DNA of 64,000 nucleotides. Origin: Trueperella bialowiezensis. GTDB taxonomy: Bacteria; Actinomycetota; Actinomycetes; Actinomycetales; Actinomycetaceae. How positions within the stretch are numbered: position 1 is the first letter of the stretch; every line of letters begins with the position of its first letter. Shown here piece after piece: positions 1-9,266 of this stretch. A program made the position numbers and the translations under genes. The stretch is taken from the NCBI RefSeq assembly GCF_900637955.1, contig NZ_LR134476.1, positions 496,001-560,000 on the forward strand. Direction: 5' to 3'. Under the pieces are notes generated by a model. The model searched no databases. It had not been told where the DNA came from and was given only the letters and a program-made list of their open reading frames with translations.

Positions 1-302
1 AGGTTGACGACGACGATATCGATCGGCTCGATACCAAGTTCGGCCATCTGCTCTCCGTGCGCGTCACGCCGGGCAAGAATCCCGCCGTGAATATGCGGGT
101 GCAGGGTTTTGACCCGCCCGTCGAAAGACTCCGGAAACCCAGTCACGGCTTCGACGGGCGTCACATCAAGCCCCGCGGATTCGAGCACGCCCGCTGTCGA
201 TCCAGTCGAGACGAGCTCGTAGCCCGCGCCGGTCAATGCCTGGGCGAACTCGGTGATACCTGTCTTGTCGGATACCGAAATTAGCGCACGCTTTGCCAAC
301 AT
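1..302 (-). CDS. purH: Bifunctional purine biosynthesis protein PurH, N-terminal part (cut by window edge)
   Basis: The minus-strand frame opens with [16 protein letters not shown], continues through [15 protein letters not shown] and [18 protein letters not shown], and runs off the left edge in frame. These are the N-terminal IMP-cyclohydrolase (MGS-like fold) motifs of PurH, which closes the purine ring to IMP after AICAR formylation. About 100 of roughly 520 residues are present; the transformylase domain lies outside. The ATG at 300-302 has a GGAGG ribosome-binding site a few bases upstream. In mycobacteria purN-purH lie beside perM and sucDC, and here perM and sucDC follow as well, with an ABC pair in between. 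Identity is secure from motifs. Confidence 0.93.
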   Translation of the reverse strand, partial: MLAKRALISVSDKTGITEFAQALTGAGYELVSTGSTAGVLESAGLDVTPVEAVTGFPESFDGRVKTLHPHIHGGILARRDAHGEQMAELGIEPIDIVVVN

Positions 303-359
303 AACCTCCAACGCTCAATGCGCCCAGTCTACGCCCTCACCACCGACACACCTGCGAGG

Positions 360-2882
360 CTAGTCCTCGGCAATCGCGTCCAGCACGTCCAGTTTGGCGG
401 CCTTGCGGGCCGGCAAGAAGGCGGCTAGCGCGCCCACGATCACGGCAACAACGATCACCACACCGATCGCCTGCCACGGGATCACGTAGGTGGTGGCGAC
501 GTCGTCGGCCATAAACCGGGTGAGCCCAAGCCCAAGCGCAGTGCCGAACACAACGCCCACCAAGGTGCCGAGCAGCGTGATGATCACGGATTCTTGTAAC
601 ACCATGCGCCGCACGCCCGAGCGCTGCATGCCAACGGCGCGGAGCAGTCCGATTTCGCGGGTGCGATCCACGACCGACAGCGTAAGCGTATTGACGACGC
701 CGATCACGGCGATCACCACTGACAGCGCGAGCAGCGCATACAGCATGGTGAGCAGCATGGTGACCTGGCCTCCGGCAATATTCTTAATGTCTGCGCGATC
801 ATTAACGAGCCACACATACTGGTCTTTGACCAGGTCTTTAATCTCGTCTTTGATCGCGGCGATGTCCGCGCCGTCGTCAGTGAATACCGCCACTAGTGGT
901 GTGTACGACTGCGCGGGCTGCAGTTCCTCCGCCAGCTGCGGCGGTAGAAGGATCTGTGGCTGGCCGAAGGTGAGCGTGCCGGTCTCGATGATGGCACCCA
1001 CCGGCACGACGATCGTTCCGGCTGGCGAGGTCAAAGCGACGTCGTCGCCCACCCCCACGCCGATGCTCTCTGCCACGTTGTCGAAAATCGCGGCTTGCCC
1101 GGAATCGAGCACGCCCGGTGTGCCCTCGAGGAACCTCATGCCCAAGGAATCAATGGCCCGCGCCGACGAGGCGCCCGTCATCGCCGTCATCGTGTTCGGC
1201 TCGGCCGCTGTCACCGGGTTGGCGACAGCCCAGCCGTTCGTCATCGTGGCATCCACAGCAGCCACGCCGGCGATCTTCTCGACTTCCTTCGCGATCTCGG
1301 GAGCGTTGTGCACCTCCACCGGAGATAGCATCACGATGTCAGCGGAAATCTCCGTGTCAACGTTCTGGGTAATCGTCTCGTCCAGTGACGCAGCCACCGA
1401 GCTTCCCGCACATACCAGCGCGACGCCGATCGCGAGCGCCACCGACGTCGTCGCCGTTTTGCGCGGGCTGGCACTCAGCGAACGTGACGCCAGAACGCCG
1501 GTTGCCGGGGCGATCTTCTTGGCAGCCCAGCCAGCCGTGCCCGCAACCGGATGCACGAGTGCAGGCATGACGTCGATGACTCCGATAAACATGGCGGCCA
1601 CACCCGGGCCGAACAGCGGCGACGCACCGTTCACCGCGCCAACCACCATCGCCACCGTGCCGGCCACAAGCAGGACGACCGAGATGATCGTCCGCCTAGC
1701 AAGCGGCTTCTCCTTTTGCCCGCTGCCCTCACGCATCGCTTCGATCGCTGGGGTGAGCGCGGCACGCCGCGATGGGACGATCGTTGCCAAGAATGTGACA
1801 ACGGTACCCGCAATGATTGAGATGATGGCGGTCTTGCCGGTGACGAGGACCGACCCGCCGAGCGGCATACCGGCAGCTTCTAGCCCACCCTTAATCAAAA
1901 ACAGTAGACCTTGGCCGACAACCACGCCGATGATCGATCCGATGAGGCCAATGAGCAACGCCTGCAGCATCACGGCTTGGAAAACCTGACGCGGTGAGGC
2001 GCCAATCGCACGCAAAAGCGCGAACTGCCGTTGGCGCTGGCGCACCGAAATCGTGAACGTGTTCGTGATGATGAACGTGGAAATCGTGATCGCAATGATC
2101 ACAAACACGAGCAAGAACGTGTTGACCATGTCCAAGATTTCACTGACCGCGTCATCAGTTTCTGCGCGCGTTTCTTCAACAGTGTGCACGACGTAGTCGG
2201 CAGGAAGCTGGGCAGCGATCCGCTCTTTGACAGCCTGCCGTGTCTGCCCATCCTCGATCTTCACCGCGACCTCGGAAAACTCCTCGCCTATCCGGGCGAT
2301 GAGATCGGCCTCGTCCATCAAGATGACGGACGCGCCTGCCATCGGAGTGCCATATTCGACGATGCCCACCACGTTAGCCGGCGACGGCTCGCCAATGACG
2401 ACGTGCACCTCGTCGCCCACCTCGATACCCGCGCGGGTAGCGGCGGAGCGTTCGATGACGATCTCTCCCGACGCCGGGGCGCGACCTTCCACAAGAAGCG
2501 GGTCGTCCGTGTCCGACTGATACGAGTAACCGAGCCCGGGCGCACCATACATGTTCGCCTGCTGGCCGTCGTCGTCATACACGTAGGCCATCGTCTGACG
2601 TACCGGATACGCCACGCGCACGCCCTCAACGCCCGCAATCGTTTCAAGGTCGGCGGGCGTCATGTCGTCGTTGAGCGGTATCGGATCGGTAGCGATCTGC
2701 GGGCCGGAGACGTAGATGTCGTCGCGGTATGTTGACGACGTCAAGTCAGAAAACGACGCCGATAGCAGGTCGCGTAGCGAGAGCGTGCCACACAAAAATG
2801 CCACGCCGATCGTCACGGCGATAACGGACATGAGGAACCTGCCGAAATGTTCCTTCGCGTCACGAAGGGTCACTTTCCACAC
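360..2882 (-). CDS. ABC transporter permease, FtsX/MacB type with two FtsX domains
   Basis: An 840-residue membrane protein starting at GTG. A first membrane segment lies at about residues 17-35, followed by an extracytoplasmic domain, then an FtsX-like domain with three membrane helices whose cytoplasmic loop reads RQRQRQFALLRAIGASPRQV. A second extracytoplasmic part is followed by a second FtsX domain with loop DRTREIGLLRAVGMQRSGV near the C-terminus. This duplicated architecture is typical of actinobacterial exporter permeases working with a LolD/MacB-type ATPase, which is encoded directly upstream with only 3 bases between the genes. Such systems move lipids, peptides or antimicrobials or do mechanotransduction; the substrate cannot be told from sequence. 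The long open frame on the opposite strand is a shadow. Confidence 0.9.
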   Translation of the reverse strand: MWKVTLRDAKEHFGRFLMSVIAVTIGVAFLCGTLSLRDLLSASFSDLTSSTYRDDIYVSGPQIATDPIPLNDDMTPADLETIAGVEGVRVAYPVRQTMAYVYDDDGQQANMYGAPGLGYSYQSDTDDPLLVEGRAPASGEIVIERSAATRAGIEVGDEVHVVIGEPSPANVVGIVEYGTPMAGASVILMDEADLIARIGEEFSEVAVKIEDGQTRQAVKERIAAQLPADYVVHTVEETRAETDDAVSEILDMVNTFLLVFVIIAITISTFIITNTFTISVRQRQRQFALLRAIGASPRQVFQAVMLQALLIGLIGSIIGVVVGQGLLFLIKGGLEAAGMPLGGSVLVTGKTAIISIIAGTVVTFLATIVPSRRAALTPAIEAMREGSGQKEKPLARRTIISVVLLVAGTVAMVVGAVNGASPLFGPGVAAMFIGVIDVMPALVHPVAGTAGWAAKKIAPATGVLASRSLSASPRKTATTSVALAIGVALVCAGSSVAASLDETITQNVDTEISADIVMLSPVEVHNAPEIAKEVEKIAGVAAVDATMTNGWAVANPVTAAEPNTMTAMTGASSARAIDSLGMRFLEGTPGVLDSGQAAIFDNVAESIGVGVGDDVALTSPAGTIVVPVGAIIETGTLTFGQPQILLPPQLAEELQPAQSYTPLVAVFTDDGADIAAIKDEIKDLVKDQYVWLVNDRADIKNIAGGQVTMLLTMLYALLALSVVIAVIGVVNTLTLSVVDRTREIGLLRAVGMQRSGVRRMVLQESVIITLLGTLVGVVFGTALGLGLTRFMADDVATTYVIPWQAIGVVIVVAVIVGALAAFLPARKAAKLDVLDAIAED

Positions 2883-2885
2883 GTC

Positions 2886-3647
2886 TTATTCGCCTTCCTT
2901 CAGCGCGTCCAAGATCTGTTCCTTCGTGGGGTTCAGGATCTCGCCAGCGATTTGGCCATCGGCAAGGAAGATCACGCGATCAGCAATCGCGGCCGATTCG
3001 GGTTCGTGGGTGACCATGACGACCGTCTGCCCGTCCTCATCAACCGAACGACGCAAGAACTCAAGCACCTGTTGGGTGGCCGTCGAGTCCAGGTTTCCCG
3101 TAGGTTCGTCGGCGAGCACGACGGCGGGCTTACCCACCATTGCACGTGCACAGGCGACGCGCTGCTGCTGACCACCCGACAGTTCAGATGGCCGGTGAGT
3201 GAGCCGATCTTCGATCCCCAGCGAGCGCACGACGTGGTCGAACGCCGCTTGGTCTACTTTGCGCCCGGCGATCGTGGCGGGCAGTTCAATGTTTTCCCGC
3301 GCGTTGAGCGTGGGCACCAAGTTGAACGACTGGAAGATGAAACCCACCTCGTCGCGTCGAAGCGCGGTAAGCCCCTTTTCGTTCAAGTCAGTGACCCGCT
3401 TGCCCGCGAGATCCACCGTGCCCGAGGTGGCCTCCTCCAGGCCGACCACACAGTGCATGAGCGTCGATTTTCCTGAGCCGGATGGTCCCATGACAGCGGT
3501 GAGCTGACCTTTGGCGAAGTCGACATCAACCCCGCGTAGTGCACGCACCTGCGCCTGGCCCGTGCCGAACGTTTTCGTCAAGCCACGAACACTAATAATG
3601 GGGTCTGCTATGGGTGAGAGTTCAGTTATTGCCGCAGTTGAAAGCAT
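2886..3647 (-). CDS. ABC transporter ATP-binding protein, MacB/LolD type
   Basis: About 253 residues with Walker [10 protein letters not shown], signature [14 protein letters not shown], Walker B VVLADEPTGNLDS and the H-loop VTHEP. The EPTGNLD wording and length are those of the LolD/MacB/FtsE group, matching the FtsX-type permease encoded just downstream. I chose the ATG at 3645-3647 because GGAG sits 6 bases upstream; an in-frame TTG 24 bases earlier (3671) is possible but lacks a clear ribosome-binding site. With the permease it forms a two-gene exporter operon inserted between purH and perM. Confidence 0.92.
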   Translation of the reverse strand: MLSTAAITELSPIADPIISVRGLTKTFGTGQAQVRALRGVDVDFAKGQLTAVMGPSGSGKSTLMHCVVGLEEATSGTVDLAGKRVTDLNEKGLTALRRDEVGFIFQSFNLVPTLNARENIELPATIAGRKVDQAAFDHVVRSLGIEDRLTHRPSELSGGQQQRVACARAMVGKPAVVLADEPTGNLDSTATQQVLEFLRRSVDEDGQTVVMVTHEPESAAIADRVIFLADGQIAGEILNPTKEQILDALKEGE

Positions 3648-3715
3648 GAATAGCTCCAAAGATGTAACCAATGTGTGTCTTTAAGGTTACACCTGTTATT
3701 TAAACGGAATGTGAA

Positions 3716-4903
3716 CTATTGCCCGTCTTGGCGTGGTTCAGGTTCGACGTCGTCCGGTTCGGACTCGGCCTTCGTGTCCTGGCGCCGCTCACGTGCCTCC
3801 GTAAACTTAGTCCGGATGAAAGTGTGGGTCGTGCTGTGTGCGAAAAGTGTGGCAGCCATATACGGCAGGCCGATCACGGCCAGTGCGTATCCGAAGACCT
3901 CGGCGGCGACCGGGCCTACCTCGGCCATGTTCTGCGGGCCGATCGCTCCGCTGGCCATCAAACTCAACACGGCAAGAACGAGGCTGGTAGCAAGCGTTGC
4001 CACGGCTGTGTTCTTGAGAGTCACGCCAAGAGCGGCCTGTTCACGCCGCGTATTCACCACTGCGAGGGCCGCAAAAATCACGCATACGCCTGCCACGATC
4101 CACGGCGAGCCGTCAGATACTTGCGGTAGTGCCCCGAAAATTGGAATGGCTGGCAGTGGCGCCGATTCCACGCCAAGCGATGAAAACTCGGTTCCCGTGC
4201 CGACGGCGAAACCAGCACCGAGCAGCCACGCAAGCGCCCACACCGCCCCCACCGGAAGATAGGCGAGCTGTAACACCACGAGTCCTGCCCCGCCGAGCAC
4301 GCCCGTCAGGTAGTAGCCGTGGATTTGAGTGATGCGCGACCAGCCCAGAGCAATAGCGACAACCAACACCAGGCACGCCAGTAGGGTCAGCACAACAAGG
4401 AGATAGCGCAGCCGCGGCTTGGCGGCGTCCCACCAGCTCACGTGTATAAGCTCGTGGCGTGCCGCACACAGCGCGCTGCCAAAGCCGAGCGCAAACGCTC
4501 CGAATATGGCCGGCCACCACGCCCCATTCGGTCGGATGAGCACGCCGAGGAGCGCAACCACGAGCGCCTGCGTGATCCCGGCGGTCACCACTTCCGACCA
4601 CCGTGCCACTTCACGTTTGCGGAAGAGCATGTAACTGACATAGACCACGATGATCGTAAACGTGAGAGGCATCAACGATACTGGCACGCCGCCAATCGCA
4701 GTTTCACCACCGAAAGTGGTCATCCACCATCCCGTGCCCACGCGGGCCGCATCCGCCCAGGTGGTATCCCCCAGCATGGGCGCCGACGCCGTGAGCGTAA
4801 ACGCGACCACCGCAAATGTGACCATCGCAAGCCACGTGAAAAAGGGCGCGGTAAGACCCGCGCGCACGACGGTCATTTCACGGGAAAGATCGATGGTTTT
4901 CAC
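3716..4903 (-). CDS. PerM-like polytopic membrane protein (DUF6350 family)
   Basis: A 395-residue hydrophobic protein with roughly ten predicted membrane segments (for example around residues 20-40, 75-95, 110-150, 165-190, 200-235, 265-285 and 300-355) and a charged cytoplasmic tail ending EPDDVEPEPRQDGQ. No catalytic motif is visible. Position is the main evidence: in mycobacteria sucC-sucD are followed by perM, then purN-purH, and PerM is described there as a membrane protein linked to cell division under stress. Here the order is sucC-sucD-this gene-ABC pair-purH. The start is GTG with GGGAG upstream. A strong hairpin separates it from sucD, so it probably has its own promoter or depends on read-through. 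Function is by family and context only. Confidence 0.7.
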   Translation of the reverse strand: MKTIDLSREMTVVRAGLTAPFFTWLAMVTFAVVAFTLTASAPMLGDTTWADAARVGTGWWMTTFGGETAIGGVPVSLMPLTFTIIVVYVSYMLFRKREVARWSEVVTAGITQALVVALLGVLIRPNGAWWPAIFGAFALGFGSALCAARHELIHVSWWDAAKPRLRYLLVVLTLLACLVLVVAIALGWSRITQIHGYYLTGVLGGAGLVVLQLAYLPVGAVWALAWLLGAGFAVGTGTEFSSLGVESAPLPAIPIFGALPQVSDGSPWIVAGVCVIFAALAVVNTRREQAALGVTLKNTAVATLATSLVLAVLSLMASGAIGPQNMAEVGPVAAEVFGYALAVIGLPYMAATLFAHSTTHTFIRTKFTEARERRQDTKAESEPDDVEPEPRQDGQ

Positions 4904-4942
4904 ACTCCCATCGTTCCTGAAGCGCCCATGGTGGAATGTAAA

Positions 4943-4975
4943 GCGGTGGCGGCGTGTTGCTCACGCCGCCACCGC
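4943..4975 (-). terminator. Hairpin terminator after sucD
   Basis: A perfect 14-bp stem (gcggtggcggcgtg / cacgccgccaccgc) with a 5-base loop lies 75 bases beyond the sucD stop. On the minus strand it is followed by TTTACATT, a short U-rich stretch, so it fits termination of the sucCD transcript before perM. Confidence 0.7.
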
Positions 4976-5050
4976 GATAGGCTCCAACCACGGCTCGCAC
5001 CCATTGGCACGCTCGATGCCGCGCACGTTCAGGCGAGTTCGCCCTCAACG

Positions 5051-5974
5051 TTAGTTTCCGAGCAGGATCTCCCTAGCGAGGTTAGCGGTTTCGGTTGGTG
5101 TCTTACCCACCTTCACACCCACGGCTTCAAGGGCTTCCTTCTTGGCCGCCGCGGTTCCTGCCGAACCGGAGACGATTGCGCCCGCGTGGCCCATCGTTTT
5201 GCCTTCCGGCGCGGTGAAACCAGCAACGTAACCGACCACTGGCTTAGTCACGTGCTCCTTGATGTAGGCAGCCGCGCGTTCTTCGGCGTCGCCCCCAATC
5301 TCGCCAATCATGACGATCAGCTCGGTGTCCGGGTCCTCTTCGAAAGCCTTGAGCGCATCGATGTGTGTGGTGCCAATGATCGGATCTCCACCGATACCGA
5401 TACACGTGGTGAACCCGATGTCTGACAGCTCGTACATCATCTGGTAGGTGAGCGTGCCGGACTTCGACACCAGCCCGATCCTGCCCGGACCGGTAATATC
5501 CGGCGGCGTGATGCCCACATTGGACTGGCCCGGCGTGATAATTCCTGGGCAGTTCGGGCCAATGAGCTGCACACCCTTTTCCTTTGCGTAGGTGAAGAAC
5601 TCCGAGGCGTCCTTGACCGGAATGCCCTCGGTGATGATGACGACGAGCCGTAGCCCCGCGTCCACTGCCTCCACCACGGCTGCCTTCGCAAACGCTAGGG
5701 GCACGAAGATCACCGAAACTTCCGCACCCGTCGCTTCTTTCGCCTCGCGCACCGTGCCGTAGACGGGCACGTTCACCGTTTCGGCCTGGCGGTTTTCCTT
5801 GCCGTATCCGATCGGTTCGACGTCGAACGTCACCTGCTGGCCTGCCTTGCGCGGGTTCGTTCCCGCAACAATTTTTGTTCCCGCTCCGAGCATTCGCAGC
5901 GTGTGCTTTTGGCCTTCCGCCCCTGTTATTCCTTGGACGATTACTGAATCGTCTTTCGTCAGAAAAATAGCCAT
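5051..5974 (-). CDS. sucD: Succinate–CoA ligase [ADP-forming], alpha subunit
   Basis: 307 residues, the usual length. It catalyses the substrate-level phosphorylation step of the TCA cycle (succinyl-CoA to succinate, or the reverse) with SucC. The CoA-binding N-terminal Rossmann domain contains [13 protein letters not shown] and GTNPRKAG; the ligase domain contains [12 protein letters not shown] and the phosphohistidine segment [23 protein letters not shown] with its active-site His. The ATG lies 3 bases after the sucC stop with GGGGAT upstream, so the two are one operon. A hairpin follows the gene. Confidence 0.97.
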   Translation of the reverse strand: MAIFLTKDDSVIVQGITGAEGQKHTLRMLGAGTKIVAGTNPRKAGQQVTFDVEPIGYGKENRQAETVNVPVYGTVREAKEATGAEVSVIFVPLAFAKAAVVEAVDAGLRLVVIITEGIPVKDASEFFTYAKEKGVQLIGPNCPGIITPGQSNVGITPPDITGPGRIGLVSKSGTLTYQMMYELSDIGFTTCIGIGGDPIIGTTHIDALKAFEEDPDTELIVMIGEIGGDAEERAAAYIKEHVTKPVVGYVAGFTAPEGKTMGHAGAIVSGSAGTAAAKKEALEAVGVKVGKTPTETANLAREILLGN

Positions 5975-5977
5975 CTG

Positions 5978-7150
5978 TTATCCCCTTGCCAGCTCGGCGG
6001 CCTTCGCGGCAGCGCCATCCATCGTTTCTTCCAGCGTGACCAGCGGATGGTTCGCCTCTTCCAAAATTGCGCGCCCCTGTTCCACCCGGTTGCCATCAAG
6101 CCGTACAACAATTGGCTTCGCGGCCTTATCACCCAGGATTTCCAGCGCTTCCACAATGCCGTTCGCCACTTCGTCACACGCGGTAATACCACCGAAGACG
6201 TTGACAAACACGGATTTAACGTCCGCGTCGTTGAGCACGACGTCGAGCCCATTCGACATCACTGTGGCCGATGCTCCGCCACCAATATCGAGGAAGTTCG
6301 CCGGCCCCACGCCGTAGTCTTCGCCCGCGTAGGCGACGACGTCGAGGGTCGACATAACGAGGCCCGCACCGTTTCCGATGATGCCCACTGACCCGCCGTC
6401 GAGCTTGACATAGTTGAGACCGAGGCTCTTCGCCTTGGCTTCGAGCGGGTTTTCTGTTTCCTTATCGACGAGCTCGTCGTGTTCACCGTGCCGGAAACGC
6501 GAGTTGTCGTCTAACGTGAGTTTGCCGTCGAGTGCGATGATTTCACCGTCTGTGGTCAACACGAGCGGATTGACCTCCACAAGCGTGGCATCTTCAGACC
6601 CGTAAACCTGGCCCAGTTTGACGATGACGTCGCTCACCGCGTCTTTAATATCGTCTGGAAAGCCTGCCGCGGTAACAATCTCGTTTGCTTTCGCCGCGTC
6701 AATCCCCACGTTTGGATCGACGGCGATGCGTGCCAGCTTTTCGGGATGCTCCACGGCCAGCTGTTCGATGTCCATCCCGCCCTCTGTGGAGCACATCGCC
6801 AAGTAGCGCCGCTCGGAGCGGTCGAGGAGGATCGAAAAATAGTATTCCTCTGCAATATCGGCGCCCGCCGCAATGAGCACCCGATGCACGGTATGGCCCT
6901 TAATGTCCATACCGAGGATTTCGCCTGCCTTTTCACGTGCTTCTTCTGCGGTGCGTGCCAGCTTAACGCCGCCTGCCTTGCCGCGCCCGCCCGTTTTCAC
7001 CTGTGCTTTGACGACCACGAGGTCGCCGTCTTTAAGCAGCTCTTGTGCTGCTTCGTATGCTTCATCTTCTGTGGTTGCGACCTTGCCAGGAAGCACAGGC
7101 ACGCCGTGCTTTGCTAGTAGATCGCGCGCTTGGTACTCGTAGAGATCCAC
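5978..7150 (-). CDS. sucC: Succinate–CoA ligase [ADP-forming], beta subunit
   Basis: 390 residues. It starts [22 protein letters not shown], followed by the ATP-grasp domain ([18 protein letters not shown]) and the C-terminal CoA-ligase domain with [20 protein letters not shown]. It binds nucleotide and succinate and pairs with SucD. The start is GTG with AAAGGA 6 bases upstream. It is the first gene of the sucCD operon; a promoter-like pair lies in the preceding 140 bases. Confidence 0.97.
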   Translation of the reverse strand: MDLYEYQARDLLAKHGVPVLPGKVATTEDEAYEAAQELLKDGDLVVVKAQVKTGGRGKAGGVKLARTAEEAREKAGEILGMDIKGHTVHRVLIAAGADIAEEYYFSILLDRSERRYLAMCSTEGGMDIEQLAVEHPEKLARIAVDPNVGIDAAKANEIVTAAGFPDDIKDAVSDVIVKLGQVYGSEDATLVEVNPLVLTTDGEIIALDGKLTLDDNSRFRHGEHDELVDKETENPLEAKAKSLGLNYVKLDGGSVGIIGNGAGLVMSTLDVVAYAGEDYGVGPANFLDIGGGASATVMSNGLDVVLNDADVKSVFVNVFGGITACDEVANGIVEALEILGDKAAKPIVVRLDGNRVEQGRAILEEANHPLVTLEETMDGAAAKAAELARG

Positions 7151-7209
7151 GAAGTGTCCTTTCGCTTGCCGAACAACCCGGATTATCTCGCCGTCGAGAC
7201 ATCTCCTTG

Positions 7210-7238
7210 AGCATACCTAAAAACGTCGGCTGTGACAC
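7210..7238 (-). promoter_or_regulatory. Candidate promoter of sucCD
   Basis: On the minus strand GTGTCA (7233-7238) and TATGCT (7210-7215) are separated by 17 bases, about 60 bases upstream of the sucC start. The boxes resemble sigma-70 type -35 and -10 elements. This is pattern matching only. Confidence 0.4.
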
Positions 7239-7292
7239 ACTTTTTGGGAAACTTCCAATCTTTACTTTTCGCTGACGATACGCGGGAAAACC

Positions 7293-9266
7293 CTAGCCCT
7301 CAGCCGGACTATCTCCACTGCTTTCTGCGCCCTGAGCCTGTTCCTTACCAGCTTTTTGTGCGGACAGCTCCGTGGTGAACTCGGCTATTGATTCTGCCAT
7401 GAGGTTTCCGTAGTAGTTCGCGCCTTCTATCGACGTGTGCGTCTGGTCCACTTGCAGCAAATCGGGATTCTCCGATGCTGCCTTGTGCCAGTCCACGAGC
7501 CGCACATTCGGATACTCGCCAGCGATCTTGGCGAGCACGTCGTTCGAGTCGTCAATGAACGTCGACGGCGAGTACAGGTTAACGAGCAGGATGATGCGTT
7601 CTTGGCCGAGCTTTTGGATGACTCGGTAGACGTCGTCGGCATCTGGCACGCCTGCGTTAGTTCCGAAGTGGACGATGACCACTCGCCCAATCGAATCTTC
7701 GGCAAGCGCATTATTGACGACGTCGAGCGCATCGGCCCATTGCAAGTTTGATTTGGCGTGGAAGTTCATCCCGGGCATCGCCGCTTCTAGGCCGGTCTTC
7801 GATGCCACAACCATCGAATCGCCAATCGCCGTGACCTGCTCCCACGGCGGCATTGAGGTGTCCAGAGTCGGGGAAATTTCTTTTGGCGGGGGCAAGATCG
7901 CGTCGTCGTCTGCCGGTTGCGCTTGCTGCTCGGCCGCTTTCGCAGTTTCTGCTTCGTGCCGTTCGATCATCAACTGAGTCTGGCTCTTGGCAGGTGCAAC
8001 AATGAGCCCGACGACGGTTGCCACTGCGAGCACAGCAACAATTCCGGCTGCGATCTTCCCTCCGGTCGTGTCGACGACGGCGTTCCGGTATGCTCGCAGG
8101 CTGGCGCGGATGCCGTTTTTGCGGACCGGCGTCTCGATAAACCGATATGACAGCTCGCAGATAATGCCTGTGATAACCAGAGCAATAAGCGAGCGTACCA
8201 GGTATTGGGCGGATCCTACCGCTGCCGGAAAGAGCACGCTTGCGATCACAAGTGCTGGCCAGTGCCATAGGTACAGGCCATAGGAGCGGGTGCCGAGCCA
8301 GTGGAAGATGCGCGCCTCACCAAGAGTTGCCATGCGAGAGCCAGGCGCGATCATGGCGGCGATGATGACCGCGGTTGCAAGCGAGGCGCAGAACATTCCC
8401 CCGCGGTAGGCGAACGCCCCGGTATCAGGCATGAGCGCCATGAACACAACGAGCAGCGCGAGCGCTGCCCAGCCGTACCACGAGCTGTATCGACGCCAGT
8501 GCACGTGCCCGAGCACGGTCGCTTTCCTGTCTGACCAGAGGAACGCTAGCCCGACCCCGATGAGGATTCCAAACGCGTGAGTGTGGGTGCCGTAGTACAG
8601 GTTCGTCTGGTTAGTGCCGTTGTAGAGCACGGCCATCAGCGTTGCGGAGATGAGGCTTAATGCGATGGCGATTCCCACGCGCACACGCCACCCGGGGATG
8701 AGCGCGAGCACAACGAGAATAATCAGCGGCCACACCAGATAGAACTGTTCTTCGATTGCCAGTGACCACAGGTTCTTGAACAGATTGGGCGTGGTTTGGT
8801 CGAAGTAGCTCGAGCCGTGAATGATTTCCAGCCAGTTCGTGGAAAATGTGAGCGCGCCGAGCACTTGGCGTGGTGTGCCAACCAGTAAGTCGCGGTGGGT
8901 GGCAAGCGCAGCCGGCACGACTGTAATGACCAGCGCCACGAGTGCGGGCAACAGCCTGCGGATGCGGCGTTGCCAAAAGCCTTTGAGGTCGATGTAGTTG
9001 TTCGCCCTGTCTTCACGCAGCAAAAGGGTGGTGATAAGGAAGCCGGAGATGACGAAGAAGACGTCCACACCCAAAAAGCCACCAGGGACGGCGCCTGGAA
9101 ACACGTGATAGAGGATCACTGCTGCCACGGCGATTGCGCGCAGGCCATCAAGGCCGCGAATGTATCCGCCCGGATCGGACATCGCAGATCGTTTGCTACG
9201 CGCGGGCGTGGGCGTGCTTTCGGATTGCCGCGAGCGCCCCGGTGTTCTCAGACCGTACTTGTTCAT
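7293..9266 (-). CDS. Membrane acyltransferase (OafA/YrhL type) with C-terminal SGNH-like domain
   Basis: 657 residues. After a basic 30-residue leader comes the acyltransferase-3 domain: GYIRGLDGLRAIAVAAVILYH (contains the conserved RAIAV motif and His), FFVISGFLITTLL, ten or so membrane helices, and SLAIEEQFYLVWPL. After the last helix (about residue 410) a soluble extracytoplasmic domain has VTAIGDSMVVAS, VVIVHFGTNAG and the late DQTHTSIEGANYYG, which fit the Ser, Gly/Asn and Asp-x-x-His blocks of SGNH hydrolases. Such proteins acetylate cell-envelope polysaccharide or peptidoglycan. Its ATG overlaps the pcrA stop by 4 bases (ATGA), so it is translationally coupled to the helicase gene. A second Met at residue 29 could be the true start. 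Confidence 0.88.
   Translation of the reverse strand: MNKYGLRTPGRSRQSESTPTPARSKRSAMSDPGGYIRGLDGLRAIAVAAVILYHVFPGAVPGGFLGVDVFFVISGFLITTLLLREDRANNYIDLKGFWQRRIRRLLPALVALVITVVPAALATHRDLLVGTPRQVLGALTFSTNWLEIIHGSSYFDQTTPNLFKNLWSLAIEEQFYLVWPLIILVVLALIPGWRVRVGIAIALSLISATLMAVLYNGTNQTNLYYGTHTHAFGILIGVGLAFLWSDRKATVLGHVHWRRYSSWYGWAALALLVVFMALMPDTGAFAYRGGMFCASLATAVIIAAMIAPGSRMATLGEARIFHWLGTRSYGLYLWHWPALVIASVLFPAAVGSAQYLVRSLIALVITGIICELSYRFIETPVRKNGIRASLRAYRNAVVDTTGGKIAAGIVAVLAVATVVGLIVAPAKSQTQLMIERHEAETAKAAEQQAQPADDDAILPPPKEISPTLDTSMPPWEQVTAIGDSMVVASKTGLEAAMPGMNFHAKSNLQWADALDVVNNALAEDSIGRVVIVHFGTNAGVPDADDVYRVIQKLGQERIILLVNLYSPSTFIDDSNDVLAKIAGEYPNVRLVDWHKAASENPDLLQVDQTHTSIEGANYYGNLMAESIAEFTTELSAQKAGKEQAQGAESSGDSPAEG

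Noticed and set aside
490-1989. Long plus-strand open frame opposite the FtsX permease gene
   Set aside because: It is Ser/Thr/Ala-rich with no domain or ribosome-binding site, and the minus-strand frame has clear FtsX motifs.
4943-4975. Palindrome between perM and sucD as an operator
   Set aside because: The long GC-rich stem followed by a short T-rich stretch on the minus strand fits a terminator better than a protein-binding site.
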